A DNA stretch of 64,000 bases from Adiantum capillus-veneris (GCA_014529385.2 CM043969.1:11922648-11986647), one strand, 5' to 3'; positions 43,414 to 55,394 are shown, counted from the stretch's first letter. The notes: a model not told the origin generated them from the sequence alone. Program-made: numbers and translations.

Positions 43414-44675
43414 CGGATAGCATGAGTGAGGGCCTCATTTACCTCATTCCAAAGGAGGGTGGCTCCTTGGATGAGATTCGACAGTGGCGCCCCATCACCA
43501 TCCTCAACTCAGCCTACAAAATTCTTTCCAAGGCTCTGAGTTTGAGGATTCAGCGACTTTTGGAGAGCCTTATACATGGGACTCAGACAGGTTTTGTCAA
43601 GGAACGAAGTATCCTTGACAACATCTTCACTTTCTGGGAGGCTTTTGCCCTGGCACGGCTCCGTGGGGAGGACCTTGTGATTCTTCTTCTCGATTTTGAG
43701 AAGGCATGTGACAGAGTTGACTGGGACTTTCTAGAGGGCACTCTACGCAGGATGGGCTTCTCAGATGCTTGGATCAGAGGGGTGTCAGCTTTGTACAGAT
43801 AGGCTCACAGTCAGGTGCTTTTGGCAAGAGGTAGAGGTGAGCGCTTCATGCTCACACGATCGGTCAGACAGGGTTGTCCTCTTGCCCCCTTTCTCTTTCT
43901 GTTCTATGCGGAGGCGATGAGGAGATTTTTGGTGTCGCAGCACGTTGGTCTGAGGGGCTTAGCACTCCCTATACGGGGAGATGAGCTTCTGGACGCTGAG
44001 TTTGCCGACGACTCAATCTTGTACTTAGAGGGACAGGAGGCCAATCTACACAGATGTGAGCAGGCTTTGGAGACCTTCTGCTGTGCATCGGGCGCACTTA
44101 TCAATTGGAGAAAGACAGTGGCTTTCTCGGTTGACAGTGCTCCTATGCCAGATTGGATGCCAGGAGAGGGTTTCAGGTGGATTCCTCCAGGGACTACAGT
44201 TCGGTACTTGGGTTGTCAGGTTGCTCCTCTTCTCCTGTCCATCAGGAGAAAGCTGTTACATTGGAGCTCAGCACGACTTTCGCTGGCTGGTAGAGTAGTA
44301 GTTGCCAACCAGGTGTTGTTGGCGACTATGTGGTACATCACTTCTTGCTGGATCTTCTCGAGTTCTTGTATCAGCCAGGTAGAGAGGCTGATCAGGAACT
44401 TCCTTTGGTCAAGACGTGACACTCAGATTGCCCGATCCAAGGTGGCTTGGTCGGTCATCACACTTCCTTGTTCTCAGGGAGGGCTTGGGATCATTGATCC
44501 AACACAGCAGAGCAGAGCCCTTCTTGGGAAGTTCGTCGTCAGAGGACTTCTTCCAGGCGACGAGCCCTGGAAGGAGTTCTTGCTACAGAGGCTTCGTGCC
44601 GAGTGCCTCAGTCAGGAGGCCCTTGGCAACCTTCGACCAGATGGATCTTTACAGAGTTGTGCCGAGTTGGTTTGA
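43414..44675 (+). pseudogene. LINE D reverse transcriptase
   Basis: RT with LIPKEGGSLDEIRQWRPITI, LNSAYKILSKALSLRIQ, TGFVKERSILDNIF (fingers), VILLLDFEKACDRVDWDF (motif A, Asp present), VRQGCPLAPFLFLFYAEAM (motif B) and DAEFADDSILY (F-A-D-D catalytic box intact). A TAG at 43800-43802 splits the frame. The thumb and following region continue to TGA 44673-44675 (LIRNFLWSRRD, KVAWSVITLPCSQGGLGI), typical of plant and fungal L1-like LINEs. Confidence 0.88.
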
Positions 44676-46156
44676 GCAGGAGACTGGAGGACCGATTCGC
44701 TGTGAGTCTGCTTCGATCTTGGGAGCTCTTACGGCGTGGCCTAGAGCAGAGACAGCCGACGTGCACGGAGGAGCGCCTACGACAGCCCCTCGTCTGGAAC
44801 CCCATGGTTAGCACTTAGAGAGGCCACTTGGTTGGGAGTCGGCCTCATGTTTCTTGGGGTCCCATGGCAGCAGGTCCAGCGTGTTCTCTAGGTGACTGGC
44901 TTGAGTTCACAGGTTTGTCTGAGGAGGTGCAGGGTGTCCAGCTACAGGGCATGAGAGGGGTGCAGAGCATGTGTCAGGACATCTCAGAGTCAGTTCCAGT
45001 TGAGTGGCTCACGCCTCTCGAGCCAGTAGCACCCCGGTGGATGGGAGCCTTCACACGACTGGAGGTTCTCATTTCAGTCAGGGCCTGCTCAGAGATTGTC
45101 CCAACCCTATTCTTCGAGCTTCAAGGTGGGGGACGATTACAGCGAGTTGCAGTAGAGGCCCCGCAGGTAGTAGAGTGTTGTTTCTAGAGGATCCGAGTTG
45201 TGGGCATCTATGGGAGGACTTGCGTCATAGACCCTGACCCAGCAGCTCTTGAGACTGGACACTAGAGGCTATGGGCTTGGGAGTGTTGTCCACTGGCACG
45301 AGTGGGATCCTGGTGAGTGGCTATGGAGAGACCCTTTTTCTTCTGCAGACCGCCCAGGAGTCCCCTTCTTTCAGTACATTGTTCGGCTTGGACGTCATAT
45401 ACTTGCAGCACAGAGAGAGGCCCGCCCCGCTGCAGCACGTCATTGGCAGGAGGAGGGCCTCACAGTCGAGTTCTTGGCAGCCTTTTGGCAGAGGCTGTGG
45501 GACTCCAAACAGCCGAGGCGCGTCACTTTGTTCCAGTGGCTATTTGCACACAGAGCCAGAGCAGTACGGTGCTGGCTTGTGCATAGTGGTCTCTCGGCCG
45601 CATGTGTAGCCTGTGACCAGTTGGTGGAGAGTCAGCGTCACTGTCTTTGGGACTGTCCCTCGGCCCAGCAGGTGTGGCTACGAGTTCTTCAGCTGATGCC
45701 TTCCCTCTCCACGGCTCGACAGTACACTTGGGGGGCAGCGGCTTGGTCCAGCCTCACGGGCCCAGCACTTCAATTTGAGCTATCTTCCACCAGCAGGATG
45801 ATAGTGATGCAGGGGGGGGGGACCTACACTCCAACCTGCTACAGAGCTTACTCCACAAGAGTGGTGCAGTGAGAGAGAGGATTGTTGGGATCTCATCAGT
45901 GGCCTAGCTCTCTGGTTCATCTGGCGGGCCCATTGTTTCCGCATCTTTGAGGCTCGCCCTGTGCCACCAGCAGAGACTATTTGTGACTTTTGGCTAGAGC
46001 TGATCCATACTCTCAGAGGACAGCTTGAGGGACTACAGAGAAGCTCCGATCGCATGCGGGAGCGCCACGAGGCTTTCCTTCGACTCTGGCGCCCTTGGCC
46101 TTTCTACACCATAGTCCAGAGGGTGCCCAGATGGCACTACTGTCCACCTCTGTGAT
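44676..46156 (+). pseudogene. LINE D C-terminal region with zf-RVT zinc domain
   Basis: Frame-shifted continuation. In the frame 45249-45872 the segment CVACDQLVESQRHCLWDCPS, followed by AQQVW (45604-45680), is the zf-RVT signature (CxxC...HxxxxC) that ends many plant LINE ORF2 proteins; FFQYIVRLGRH and FWQRLWDSKQPRRVTLFQWL precede it as in the family. Readable LINE-like sequence continues to about 46150 (WRPWPFYTIVQRVPRW) and ends at the gypsy-2 junction. Confidence 0.8.
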
Positions 46157-47794
46157 CTCACTGGAGGTTGGCACCCGCCTGAGAATTTGATCTTTGCCCT
46201 TACAATACAAGTGGTCGTTTACAAGGCGGTACCTAGTAGCCTTCCTTACCAGCCACTGTTTCTGGCCTTTGGTGTATCCTGCTGGACATTCTCCTGTATC
46301 TAGAAAACTGATGACATCAGGCATAGCATCACTACCTTGGAAGAGTGGTAGCTTTAATTGATTGCTCCTACGGAAACGTCTTGTATTCTTTCTTTGGCGA
46401 GAGCATCTGCCTCCTGATTTTCTGCTCTGGGAACATGAAATAGATTCACTGCTTCAAACTTCTTTAGAAGGTCCTTAACTTGGCGAAGTTGACCAAGTAA
46501 AACCTGTTCTTACAATCCCAGGTGCCATTTACATTTATCTGCCTTATCAAAAGCAAAGCATCACCAAACACATTTAGGCGTTGAACTCCTTGTGAAAGAC
46601 ATTGCTCCAACCCAAGAATTAGGGCTGCATATTCTACTTCATTGTTGGAGTGGGAGTGTAATAACTACCCAATGGAGAACATTCTTTCTTGATGTTCATT
46701 GAAAATGACTATGCTTGTTGTAGACTGATCCATTGTTCTCTTGTATGCTCCGTTAAAAAAAAAAAGAGTGAGCTCTTTCTAGCCTAGGACTTTCTACCAT
46801 TGGTGTTTCTTCCTTTTCTTCCGTGTTGACCTTCAACTTCTTCTCATAATGGCGATGAGTGAGAATTCCCGCTAAACTAGCCTTGGTGGAGTTTTCTACT
46901 TGCATGGTGTAGTCAAACTCTTGTAATCTAATCAACCACTTTGAGATCCTAGATGAGACATCCATGTTTCGCATTACATATGAGAAAACCTCTTCCATTG
47001 TCAGGATTACAAAGGGTCTACGCAGGAGATAGGAGCAGAACTTTGTGGTAGAAAACATTAGTGCCAGAACCATGTGTTCTACTTCGGTAAAGCCCTTTTC
47101 TGACAGGGTCATGACACAACTAGAGAAGTAAATAGGACGCATGAAAGAAGTTTTGGGGTCCTTTTGCATTAGCACGGCTCCGAGTGTATCACTTCCCACA
47201 CTAGGGTTCACATAAAATGGCTCGTCCCACTTAGGAGGTGAAATAGTGGGAAGCTTAGCTACGATTTGCTTTACCTCAGAAAACTATTGCTCATTCTCTT
47301 CACTCCATGAGAAGACATCCCTCTGGGTAAGTTGTTGTAGGGGAAGGACCACTTGAGATAGCAAGTAAATGAATCTGCTTAAGTATCTTACCTTCTGAAG
47401 GAAAGAAACCAACTGCTTAGCGGTGGTGGGTGACGACAAAGATACCAGGGCTTGAATCTTGCTAGGGTCAGCCTCGATCCCTTTTGCTGAAATTACATGA
47501 CCAAGGAGAGTGACTTTGCTTTCACCAATGTGACACTTATCCATGTTGAGTTGGCCACCCAAGGTTTGTAGCTTGGTTAAGCCATCATAGACTTTGCTTA
47601 AATGAAGGGCTCGTGAGCTATAGATGCAAAAATCATCTATGAAAACCCGTATTGATGTTCCAAAGTAGGGTTGGAAAACAAAAGTCACATAGTGTTGAAA
47701 TGCGGTCGGGGCATTTGTGAGGCCAAACGGCATCACTCTGTAGGCAAAACATCCCCAAGGTGTGATGAAGGTTGTCTTCTTCTGATCTTCCTCC
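46157..47794 (-). pseudogene. Gypsy-2 RT (rest), RNase H, second RNase H remains, integrase zinc region
   Basis: Minus-strand, sense from 47794: FITPWGCFAYRVMPFGLTNA (motif B), RVFIDDFCIYSSRAL (catalytic box), LLGHVISAKGIEADPSKI, then RNase H (RPIYFSSCVMT, FTEVEHMVLALMF, RISKWLIRLQEFDY). A stop near 47284 and others break it. From 46750 to 46330 a decayed aRNH is legible (HSNNEVEYAALILGL, FGDALLLIRQI). The final piece 46324-46157 reads GQKQWLVRKATRYRLVNDHL and DQILRRVPT, the N-terminal integrase region, and stops at the LINE D junction. An A-run at 46754-46764 interrupts one frame. Confidence 0.83.
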
Positions 47795-47985
47795 TGTTGG
47801 GGTATAGGCGTCTGTGCCTTGCCCGGCCGCCCAGAGTCTGGGCGCCCACTGACTTGTATACCTTATACATAGCATAAGTGTATAGGGGGCTGCTCACCTT
47901 TGAGTCTCCCCACCCATATTTGCATCATGTGTCTCCTTCTCTCTCTCTCTCACTCTCCGTCTGTGGTGCTCCCCGATCCCCTTCA
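47795..47985 (+). repeat. NA-copia copy 2, 5' LTR
   Basis: 191 bp; several substitutions relative to 51286-51473, mainly in the CACCCATATTTGCATCATG part. Confidence 0.9.
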
Positions 47986-49352
47986 ATTGGTATCAGAGCT
48001 ATGGTGACCGCGGAGAGCACGACGGCTTTGAGAGCTTCGAGGCGATAGCTCGCTCGCTCTCGACGGTAGAGAGATTAAGAAAGCTTGGAAGCTTTGTGAG
48101 AATGCAATGGGAGCTTTTGAGCTCAGTGGAGCTCGTTAGAGAAGTGCTTGGCGGAGGAGAGCTTGACATTCGAGTGCTTGGATGCTGTTGTGGCAGAGCT
48201 CTTGCGTTGAAGCTTGCATTGAGAGGACATTGCATCACGCAGAGTGGAGCAGGAGCAGGTTCAAGACTGTGTGCAGCTCGTTTTTGCCATTTTCGGGCTC
48301 TAAAACGTAGTTTTTTGCGTAGCTCTGTCATACAGAGTCAGATCTACATGATCCAGGAGTCTAGGTCAGGGTTTTGGCACGCTCCGGACGCGATGGTGAT
48401 GTCTATTTGCTGAAATTATGCTTTGAATTACAGCAAGTACAGCAGCAGGTTTATTTGTGCACTTTCGGGTCTCAAAAACACTGTTTTTGGTATATCTCAC
48501 ACACATGGAGTATTTTCTGCAACAACTAGCAAATTCATAGGTGTACACAGGTTTTTGGATATGCATTTGTTCAGAGAGCCACTCATGCAAGAGTGAGCTA
48601 TGTTGCCATGGTCTTGGCGGTTTATGTATGCCATATATGGATTTGTGTATTTGTTTATGGCTGAGATTATTTGAGATTTGGCTCAATTTATAGAAGAAAC
48701 TCTGTTGGATTTTATCCAGGTTCTCGCCATAGCTTCTACGTATCCGTAGGTTGCTCTTTGACAGTTTAGTGGTTGAGTTTACTCCCACTTTGACAGGTGA
48801 TTTTCAGTCATCATTTGGTTGGAGTTTGGAGTCACTTGTGTATGTCCTTGTGTGCCGTATTTTGTATTGCGCATAGCGACAGATCTTGCAAGGTTTTGCG
48901 AAATGTTGCTATAGTTATCTGGCAGACATTTGGTCATCAATTGAAAGGTATTTTGGCAGCAATCATCACTCACATGTATGTCATTTGAGGTGCCGTTGAG
49001 TGGTACTCCGGCAAGAGCGGGTATGCTCATATGTATGACTTTGTGAGGTGATTCCGGTCGAGTTTATTCCCGGATTGGCCATTGTGGCATATATTATTGT
49101 CTCTTTGAGGTTTACTGTTGAGATTTTGCTCCAGTTACAAAGGAGACTCTGCCAAAATTTTGTCAGATATTTATGCGCGATTGAGTCATATTGACTTGTG
49201 ATTTTGTGCAAGGCTTTGCACGGTTATTGGTGCAACTTTGCATCAGATTTTACAGCCATATTTGCAGACTTTTGTTGATGCGATTCGAGCCAGTTTAGGG
49301 CTGATTTGGTTGACATTTGCTACTCATTGTTGGTTGCTCTTTTGCGAGCATT

Positions 49353-51155
49353 ATGGCTGATTTTTCATTTGACTTCCAGCGTTATGGTCTGACACAGTTT
49401 TATGGTGCAGATTTTGTTGCTTGGAAGGAGCATATGCTTGTTGCATTGGCGGATTTGGGGCAGGATAAACCCTTGCATGGTTTATCGGCGAAGCCCAATT
49501 CTATGCGTGATGATGATTGGAAGCATCTTGATGAGTTAGCCATGTCTACAATTTGTTTGCATCTGGTTGAGTCTGTTTACTGGCAGGTCTCGAGGGAGAC
49601 TACAACTCATGCTTTATGGCAGAGTTTACATGTTATGTATGCGACATCCATGTCTACAGGGGAGTCTAGTCCCACTTCTATGTCCATGGGAGAGATTGAT
49701 CCCACACGCAAGTCTCGACAGCATAGAGACTTGACATGTTGGCATTGTGGACATAGAGGGCACATTAGGCGTCGATGTTTCAGGTGTTTGAGACAACGGA
49801 GGCGACAGATGCGTGATGCAGATTTGGGCATGACAGATGCTAGTGAGATCAGTACGGTGGTTACTGAGTATGCTTGTGATGGCGATGTCACATTTACATC
49901 TAGCTTGTCTTTAGACAATCTTATGTCTATGGATTGCATATCGGATTGCACATTTTCTTCACATTGGTTACTAGATTCAGATGCTACATTCCATGTCACG
50001 TCGCATCGTGAGTGGTTTAGCACGTTTTCTAGTGGGAGACTTGGTTGTGTGCACATGGCTGATGGTGTTTTGTATGACATTGAGGGTGCAGGAGACGTAT
50101 GTTTGTCCTTGTCAAGTGGTATGAGATTTACCCTGCGTCATGTGCGTTATGTGCCAGATCTGAGACGGGATTTGATCTCAATCAGACAGTTACGGGATAG
50201 TGGATGTTGGGTATCGCTGCTTGAGCGATCTTTTGCGTTGCATTTGGGTTCACTAGTGATTGCGAGAGGTTCCAGGAGTGGTACAGGTTACCCATTGCAT
50301 GTGGATCACGGGAGAGACGGTGTTGTCTTTGTGATCACGCAGCCAGGTAGACAGCGAGAGAGCAGGAGAGTCTCTTTTGCTTGTGGGTTGCAAGATGCTT
50401 TGCATGGAGTGCAGAGTAGTGAGCTCGTTGTGCACACAGTTGGGGCACGACTTGAGCCGTCACACAGAGAGGTGACAGAGTCAGACATGCATGCTTTGCT
50501 AGTGACTGAGCAAAGCAGAGAGTCAATTGTGCGAGATACTTTTATGCAGGATAGACAGGTAGAGCGGTCTTGCTCTAGTGAGTCACGACAGGAGGACGTT
50601 GTGCAAGAGGCTATGCATACGGAGTTAGAGCATGAGAGCTCTAGTGAGTCACAACAGATTGAGTGGTCATGTTTGCAGTGGATGATTGCAGAGGAGGATG
50701 AGATGTCAGCGATTATGTAGTCATTCCTTTCTATGCTCGACAGTGAGCATGGGGATATAGTTGTGAAGGATATGTCTTCCAGCAGACACCTAGAGTAGCT
50801 GATTTTCTCTGAGGTTGCACGACAGGTTGATGCGTCTTTTGTGGACATTCAGGAGATGCATGTGGCTGACACGCCTTGTCAGTCAGAGATGCCTATTGCC
50901 AGGGATATATATGTTGATGCATGCTCTGTAGAGCTAGCAGGGCCCGCTAGCATTGCATCGACATTCGGTGGTCTCATGTATGAGATGTTGATCTGGGGAC
51001 CGGATATCGCAGCTGTAGTGGGAGCATTTGCAGTTGGGGTTTTCAGTCGTTTGTTGACTGATGATGGCATAGTGTACGAGGGAGATATGAAGGTATTGCG
51101 TACATACTTGCAGTACGTGTGCGGTACGTCTGGTGGTGTATGGACTTACACGTGA
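49353..51155 (+). pseudogene. NA-copia copy 2 gag-like protein, interrupted
   Basis: Same protein as copy 1: MADFSFDFQRYGLTQFYGAD, knuckle CWHCGHRGHIRRRC, and WLLDSDATFHVTSHREWF with the same DSDA change. A TAG at 50718-50720 and another near 50798 split it; the C-terminal part 50841-51155 stays readable (GPASIASTFGGLMYEMLI) and ends early at TGA. The coding region, including the unknown C-terminal domain, is over 90% alike between copies by eye. Confidence 0.85.
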
Positions 51156-51285
51156 GCAGGACAGCCGGATACACACGATCACAGCCAGCCAGTGGGCATC
51201 GGTTGAGAGCGGTTTTCTCTCGCCTTTTGTAGTCTTTAGACTAGGTTCTCTTGCTTAAAGGCACAGTCGCCTTTAAGTGGGAGGT

Positions 51286-51473
51286 TGTTGGGGTATAGGC
51301 GTCTGTGCCTTGCCCGGCCGCCCAGAGTCTGGGTGCCCACTGACTTGTATACCTTATACATAGCATAAGTGTATAGGGGGCTGCTCACTCATTGAGTCTC
51401 CCCACCCACATCGTGTGTGTGTCTCCTTCTCTCTCTCTCACTCTCCGTCTGTGGTGCTCCCCGATCCCCTTCA
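51286..51473 (+). repeat. NA-copia copy 2, 3' LTR
   Basis: 188 bp, preceded by AAGTGGGAGGT and followed by target duplication CCTCC. Confidence 0.9.
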
Positions 51474-52787
51474 CCTCCGCAATGCTAATCTGAAAGTATC
51501 CTGAGTAACCATCGCACACTGTGTATCGTTCATGACCTGCCACTTCATTGATTATTTCATCATGGAATGGGAGGGGAAAGTGATCCCTCTTCGTGGCTGC
51601 ATTGAGAGGCTTATAATCCACAGACTCTCCACTTACCATTTTTTGTTTTTTTGTGACTACTACTGGGGAGACCCATTCTGAGTCTTCGACAAGGTAGATG
51701 AAACCTGCTTGTAGCAAACTTCTCACTTCTTTAAGCAGTGCCTCTTGTTGAATTACCCCAAGTCTTCTGAGCTTTTTCACCACGGGTTTACTGCCTTCCT
51801 TGAGTTTTATGTGTTGTTGCACTATTGTAATTACTCTTACCGCGCCAGTGTTGATGAGTCGGCACATCCACAAGAGGTCGTCACCTTTCATGGGCTCTAC
51901 CTTTCCTCGTTTCTCAGCACGTACGGGGTGATAGCGACGTGTCTGAACACTCCCAGTCTCTTGGCTAAAAGCAATTGCAGGTAATTTCCATAGTCGGCGT
52001 GTTGCATGAATTCTACTCCATTCAATTGCAACTCGTCCACAGCCCACTAGGTTTCACCTGTGGTGGAAAGCTTCTTCAGGATAAGTTGTACAGGGAGAGG
52101 AGGAAGATCCTCCACTCGCTTTCCAAAACAGGGAGAGCAGTAGCCGAACCACTCTTCTCTAGGACATGGGAATCTTCTTACCACTTCTTCTTTCGGATTA
52201 TCGAAGTGGATTGGTAGCACTCGCATGCGTTGTGCAAATCGATAGGCGACCTTCCGCCGCTTAGCTTCGGATGACTTCCTCTTTGGCAAGTTGGGCACAA
52301 CCCGGCTTTCTGAGCTTGAAGCACTTGCTTGGCCAGATGCTTCTCCCTTCGGGGTCATGTGTTTCCAGTCTGGCTTATCTTCTCCTTGTCTTTGGCTCGA
52401 GCAGCCCCTTTAGGCCACTTTGGAGTTATAACTTTGACTGCAGTTTTTTTAGGGAAAAGAGGCCTCACCGTTTTCTTCCCTTCCTTGATGTGAATGATTT
52501 CTTCGCAATGAATGTCGATGTAGACGATTTCAGCCCTTTCGCTGCCTTCGTTGCTGGCACTCATAGACAGTGTGTCTTGGTTGACAACAGTGATGGCACT
52601 TCACCGACCTCCCACCTAATGCTGTCAATTTATGGTTAGAACGAGCGACACGAGATGGAGAATTTACCTCCTGAATACTGACGACGCTGTAGCCTGGCAA
52701 CAACACTTCAATGAAGGCGGCTGGTGTCTCCTTCGTCTCCTCTTCTTCCGTCCTCCAGTTAGAAAATTCCTTCAGCCATTCATCCAT
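51474..52787 (-). pseudogene. Gypsy-2 shortened gag, zinc knuckle and start of RT
   Basis: Sense from 52787: MDEWLKEFSNWRTEEEE, then a knuckle CHHCCQPRHTVYEC (CX2CX4HX4C) at about 52610-52570, only about 270 bp from the LTR, so the main gag domain is missing. Basic and acidic linker frames follow (52564-52047), with no protease site that I can see. RT begins with KKLRRLGVIQQEALLKEVRS, GFIYLVEDSEWVSPVVV and KRDHFPLPFHDEIINEVAGH, reaching SGYFQISIAEV at the NA-copia insertion. A frameshift follows the GKWRVC motif, which still has the TGG that is a stop in gypsy-1. Confidence 0.8.
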
Positions 52788-52842
52788 GATTGATAGTGGG
52801 CATCACTTTCAGCATTGTAAACTGAAGGCTCTTAGAAAGCCC

Positions 52843-52860
52843 TCCTCAGTGGGGGCACCA
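52843..52860 (-). promoter_or_regulatory. Gypsy-2 primer binding site
   Basis: TGGTGCCCCCACTGAGGA on the minus strand, two bases inside the 5' LTR; identical to the gypsy-1 PBS. Confidence 0.75.
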
Positions 52861-52862
52861 AA

Positions 52863-53022
52863 TGACGGGAGCAAAGTGAACCCCGAACCCCGACGGCCTC
52901 TAAAACGCCGGGCGCCGAATGGCACACCTCGAGCCTGTCAACGGTAAAGCGAACAGGGGGCACCACCTAGATTTGAGCGGCTAGGATGCAAACCACGATG
53001 ATATGAACACCGCAAACTTACA

Positions 53023-53109
<87 letters not shown>

Positions 53110-54267
53110 TTGCAATTGATGAAAACCCTCGGGGGTGTGAGGGAGAATTATTTCTGCAGTATTTAAAAATGGCACGCCGTGGTGATAGAGAGGTAGGGAG
53201 AAAAGATGGTGCAAACTACTTGGTGCGTTCTCTAAGATGACTCAATGATTGTGAAGCTTGCTATCAAGATCCTGTATACGCGTATGCATCAACCATTGGA
53301 GTCGAGAGATGGACGTGGTTCCCTTCGCATGGTGCAATTCTCAAGGCAAACCCAACACACAAGCCCCCTCCCCGTGATGGTGATAGTATCAACTCTTCCC
53401 ACTACACTCTACCAAGTGCTGACTTCTCATGGACTGCCCCCCCCGATAGTGACCTCTCAGTGCCAATTTATAGGTGTTGGCTGCTTGGATTATAGTAATC
53501 CCAGTGAGATTAGGGTAAGCTTAATCGGGGAGACAAAGCAAGTGGTGGGCCCGGTGTGGTTGACCCTTGCTTTGTTTTGGGAGGTTATTAAAAGATGAGA
53601 ATCTCTAGGTGGGCCTTTGTGACCATCACCTAGAGAGAGGATATTTACAAAACAAAATGGGAATTTTACAATGGCTCGGGCGGAAACTGAAGAAATGATG
53701 AAAATAACCTATAATTATAGGAATGGCATCATGGTTGCGTGTTGTCAACGAATGGTGTGTTGTCGGTGCGTCGGTGTCAAGCGTACTTCTTTTCGGGGTC
53801 GGTCGGGGCATGTCTTCGACGCATTTCCTCTTTTTGTTGTTGGCGGTGCGTGCTTTGGGTCCTTCTTCTTTTTTTGTGGTCGTCGTGGTCGTGGAGTCCT
53901 TCGTTTTCTTTGTATTTGTGGTGCGTATACGCGTGTATGTGTACGTATGTGTGTGTGTATGTATATATATATATATAAATATAAATAAATAAATAAATAA
54001 ATATATATATATATATATGTATGTATGTATGTATATGGGTGTGTGTGCGTGAGTGCGTGTGTGTGTATTTGTATGTGTGCGCAAGCGTGCGGTGGGAACG
54101 GGGGCTTATGCACATAATGTATATATTATATATATATGTTTTTATTTTATTTTTTTCTCTGTGTTCGGAGGCCAGCGGCAGCTACGCATGCTTGGGGTGG
54201 GGGGGATGGTGTGTGTGTGTCTGTGTGGTGTTGAGAGAGAGAAAAAAACGTGCTGCGTCTGTACAGG

Positions 54268-54343
<76 letters not shown>

Positions 54344-54494
54344 GCACGGGCTGCTGCCGAAATAGAGCGCGAGATAGGGAGGGGGTATTGGGGTGTGTGT
54401 GTGAGTGTGAGGATAAGGGAGAGGGTGAGGATGAGGGTGTGAGTGTGTGTATTGAGAGTGGGCTCCGGCTCCATGCGCTGCGCCTTCGGGCTGA

Positions 54495-54576
<82 letters not shown>

Positions 54577-54671
54577 AGGTGGCACTAGAGGGAGGGGGAA
54601 TCCATAGGGCGGGTGCCCACCGTGGGGGGGGGGGGGGGGGGGGGGGGAGAAGAGAGAGAGAGTGTGTGTGT

Positions 54672-54702
<31 letters not shown>

Positions 54703-55068
54703 GGGGGGTGGGGGGCGGGGGGGGGGGTTGTCATATCGTCCATCTTGCATGCTGTCTCAAGGATGAGAGGAGGGGGGGAGAAGTCAATGGGGTGGGGGGG
54801 GATAGAGGGTGGGGATAGCGGGCCAAGGGGAGGGTGAGTGAACGGGTGGGGAAGAGAGGGGGGAAAGAATATTAGCGGGCCAAGGGGGGGGGGGAGTAAT
54901 GAGAGGGGGGGGGGGAAAAGAGTGTGAGAGAGGGAGAGGGTGAGTGTAAGAATACGGGAGAGCGGGGGGATTCCCATGCGGCTCGCCGCCGAGGGAGCAC
55001 GAGAGGAAAAACGAGAGAGAGGTCGGGGTGGGTGCTCAAGGCTTGTGCCTGGCCGGGGGTGGCCAGTA

Positions 55069-55101
<33 letters not shown>

Positions 55102-55394
55102 GGGGGGGGGGCGTTATTTCATCCGATGCCCGTCAGGGGGGGGGGGGAATAAACTACGGGGGAAGAGAGAAGGGGTATCTGAAACCGAGGGCGGCCGGCT
55201 AGGTTGGGGTATAGACAAGCAGGGGCCTGAGGGTGATAAGGTCGGCCAATCGAGGGGGGGGGGGGGGGGGTGCCATGCCCGTAGAGGTGTCGTGGGGTTT
55301 ACCAGGCGGTGCCGAGCCTTCCAACAGTGTCGCCAAGGCTCTTATAGAGGAAAAATAAGTTTTTTTTTCTTTGATTTTCAAAAATCGGCCATCA
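52863..55394 (-). repeat. Gypsy-2 5' LTR with long simple repeats
   Basis: 2,532 bp. On the minus strand a TATA box CTATAAG (about 55347-55341) lies some 50 bp inside the left (sense) end. Simple repeats occupy much of it: (GA)n at 53026-53105, 54271-54339 and 54499-54572; (GT)n 54661-54686; AT-rich 53958-54035; G-runs at 54624-54647, 54686-54708, 55069-55111 and 55254-55270. Hairpin at 52966-52985 near the U5 end. Long frames of alternating Arg-Glu or Leu-Ser here are repeat artefacts. Confidence 0.82.

Larger units (their letters stand above)
43414..46156 (+). mobile_element. LINE D fragment replacing part of gypsy-2
   Basis: A plus-strand LINE piece from the RT fingers to the C-terminal zinc domain, without endonuclease or ORF1, poly(A) tail or target duplication. 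On its left it joins a cut LTR, on its right the integrase zinc region of gypsy-2; the gypsy DNA that should lie between (integrase core and the rest of the LTR) is absent. So the fragment substitutes for several kilobases of gypsy-2. Confidence 0.8.
47795..51473 (+). mobile_element. NA-copia copy 2
   Basis: 3,679 bp, same family as copy 1, inserted in the gypsy-2 RT between motif A and motif B with target duplication CCTCC (47790-47794, 51474-51478). LTRs 47795-47985 (191 bp) and 51286-51473 (188 bp) differ at more places than those of copy 1, so it is older. PBS TGGTATCAGAGC at 47988-47999. The leader is shorter and partly unrelated to that of copy 1. The ORF is broken. Confidence 0.92.
41461..55394 (-). 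mobile_element. Gypsy-2: decayed Ty3/gypsy element hosting LINE D and NA-copia copy 2
   Basis: Minus-strand element inserted in region E. Borders: TGACGCGAG at 41461 and CCATCA at 55394, flanked by CTGC (41457-41460, 55395-55398); removing the element restores an open reading frame, which supports these borders. Sense order: 5' LTR (52863-55394), PBS (52860-52843), shortened gag with knuckle, RT, RNase H, remains of second RNase H, integrase zinc region, then a break at 46157 where LINE D takes over; only 1.95 kb of the 3' LTR remains (41461-43413). Related to gypsy-1 but a different family, with the same PBS and hairpin. Confidence 0.85.
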
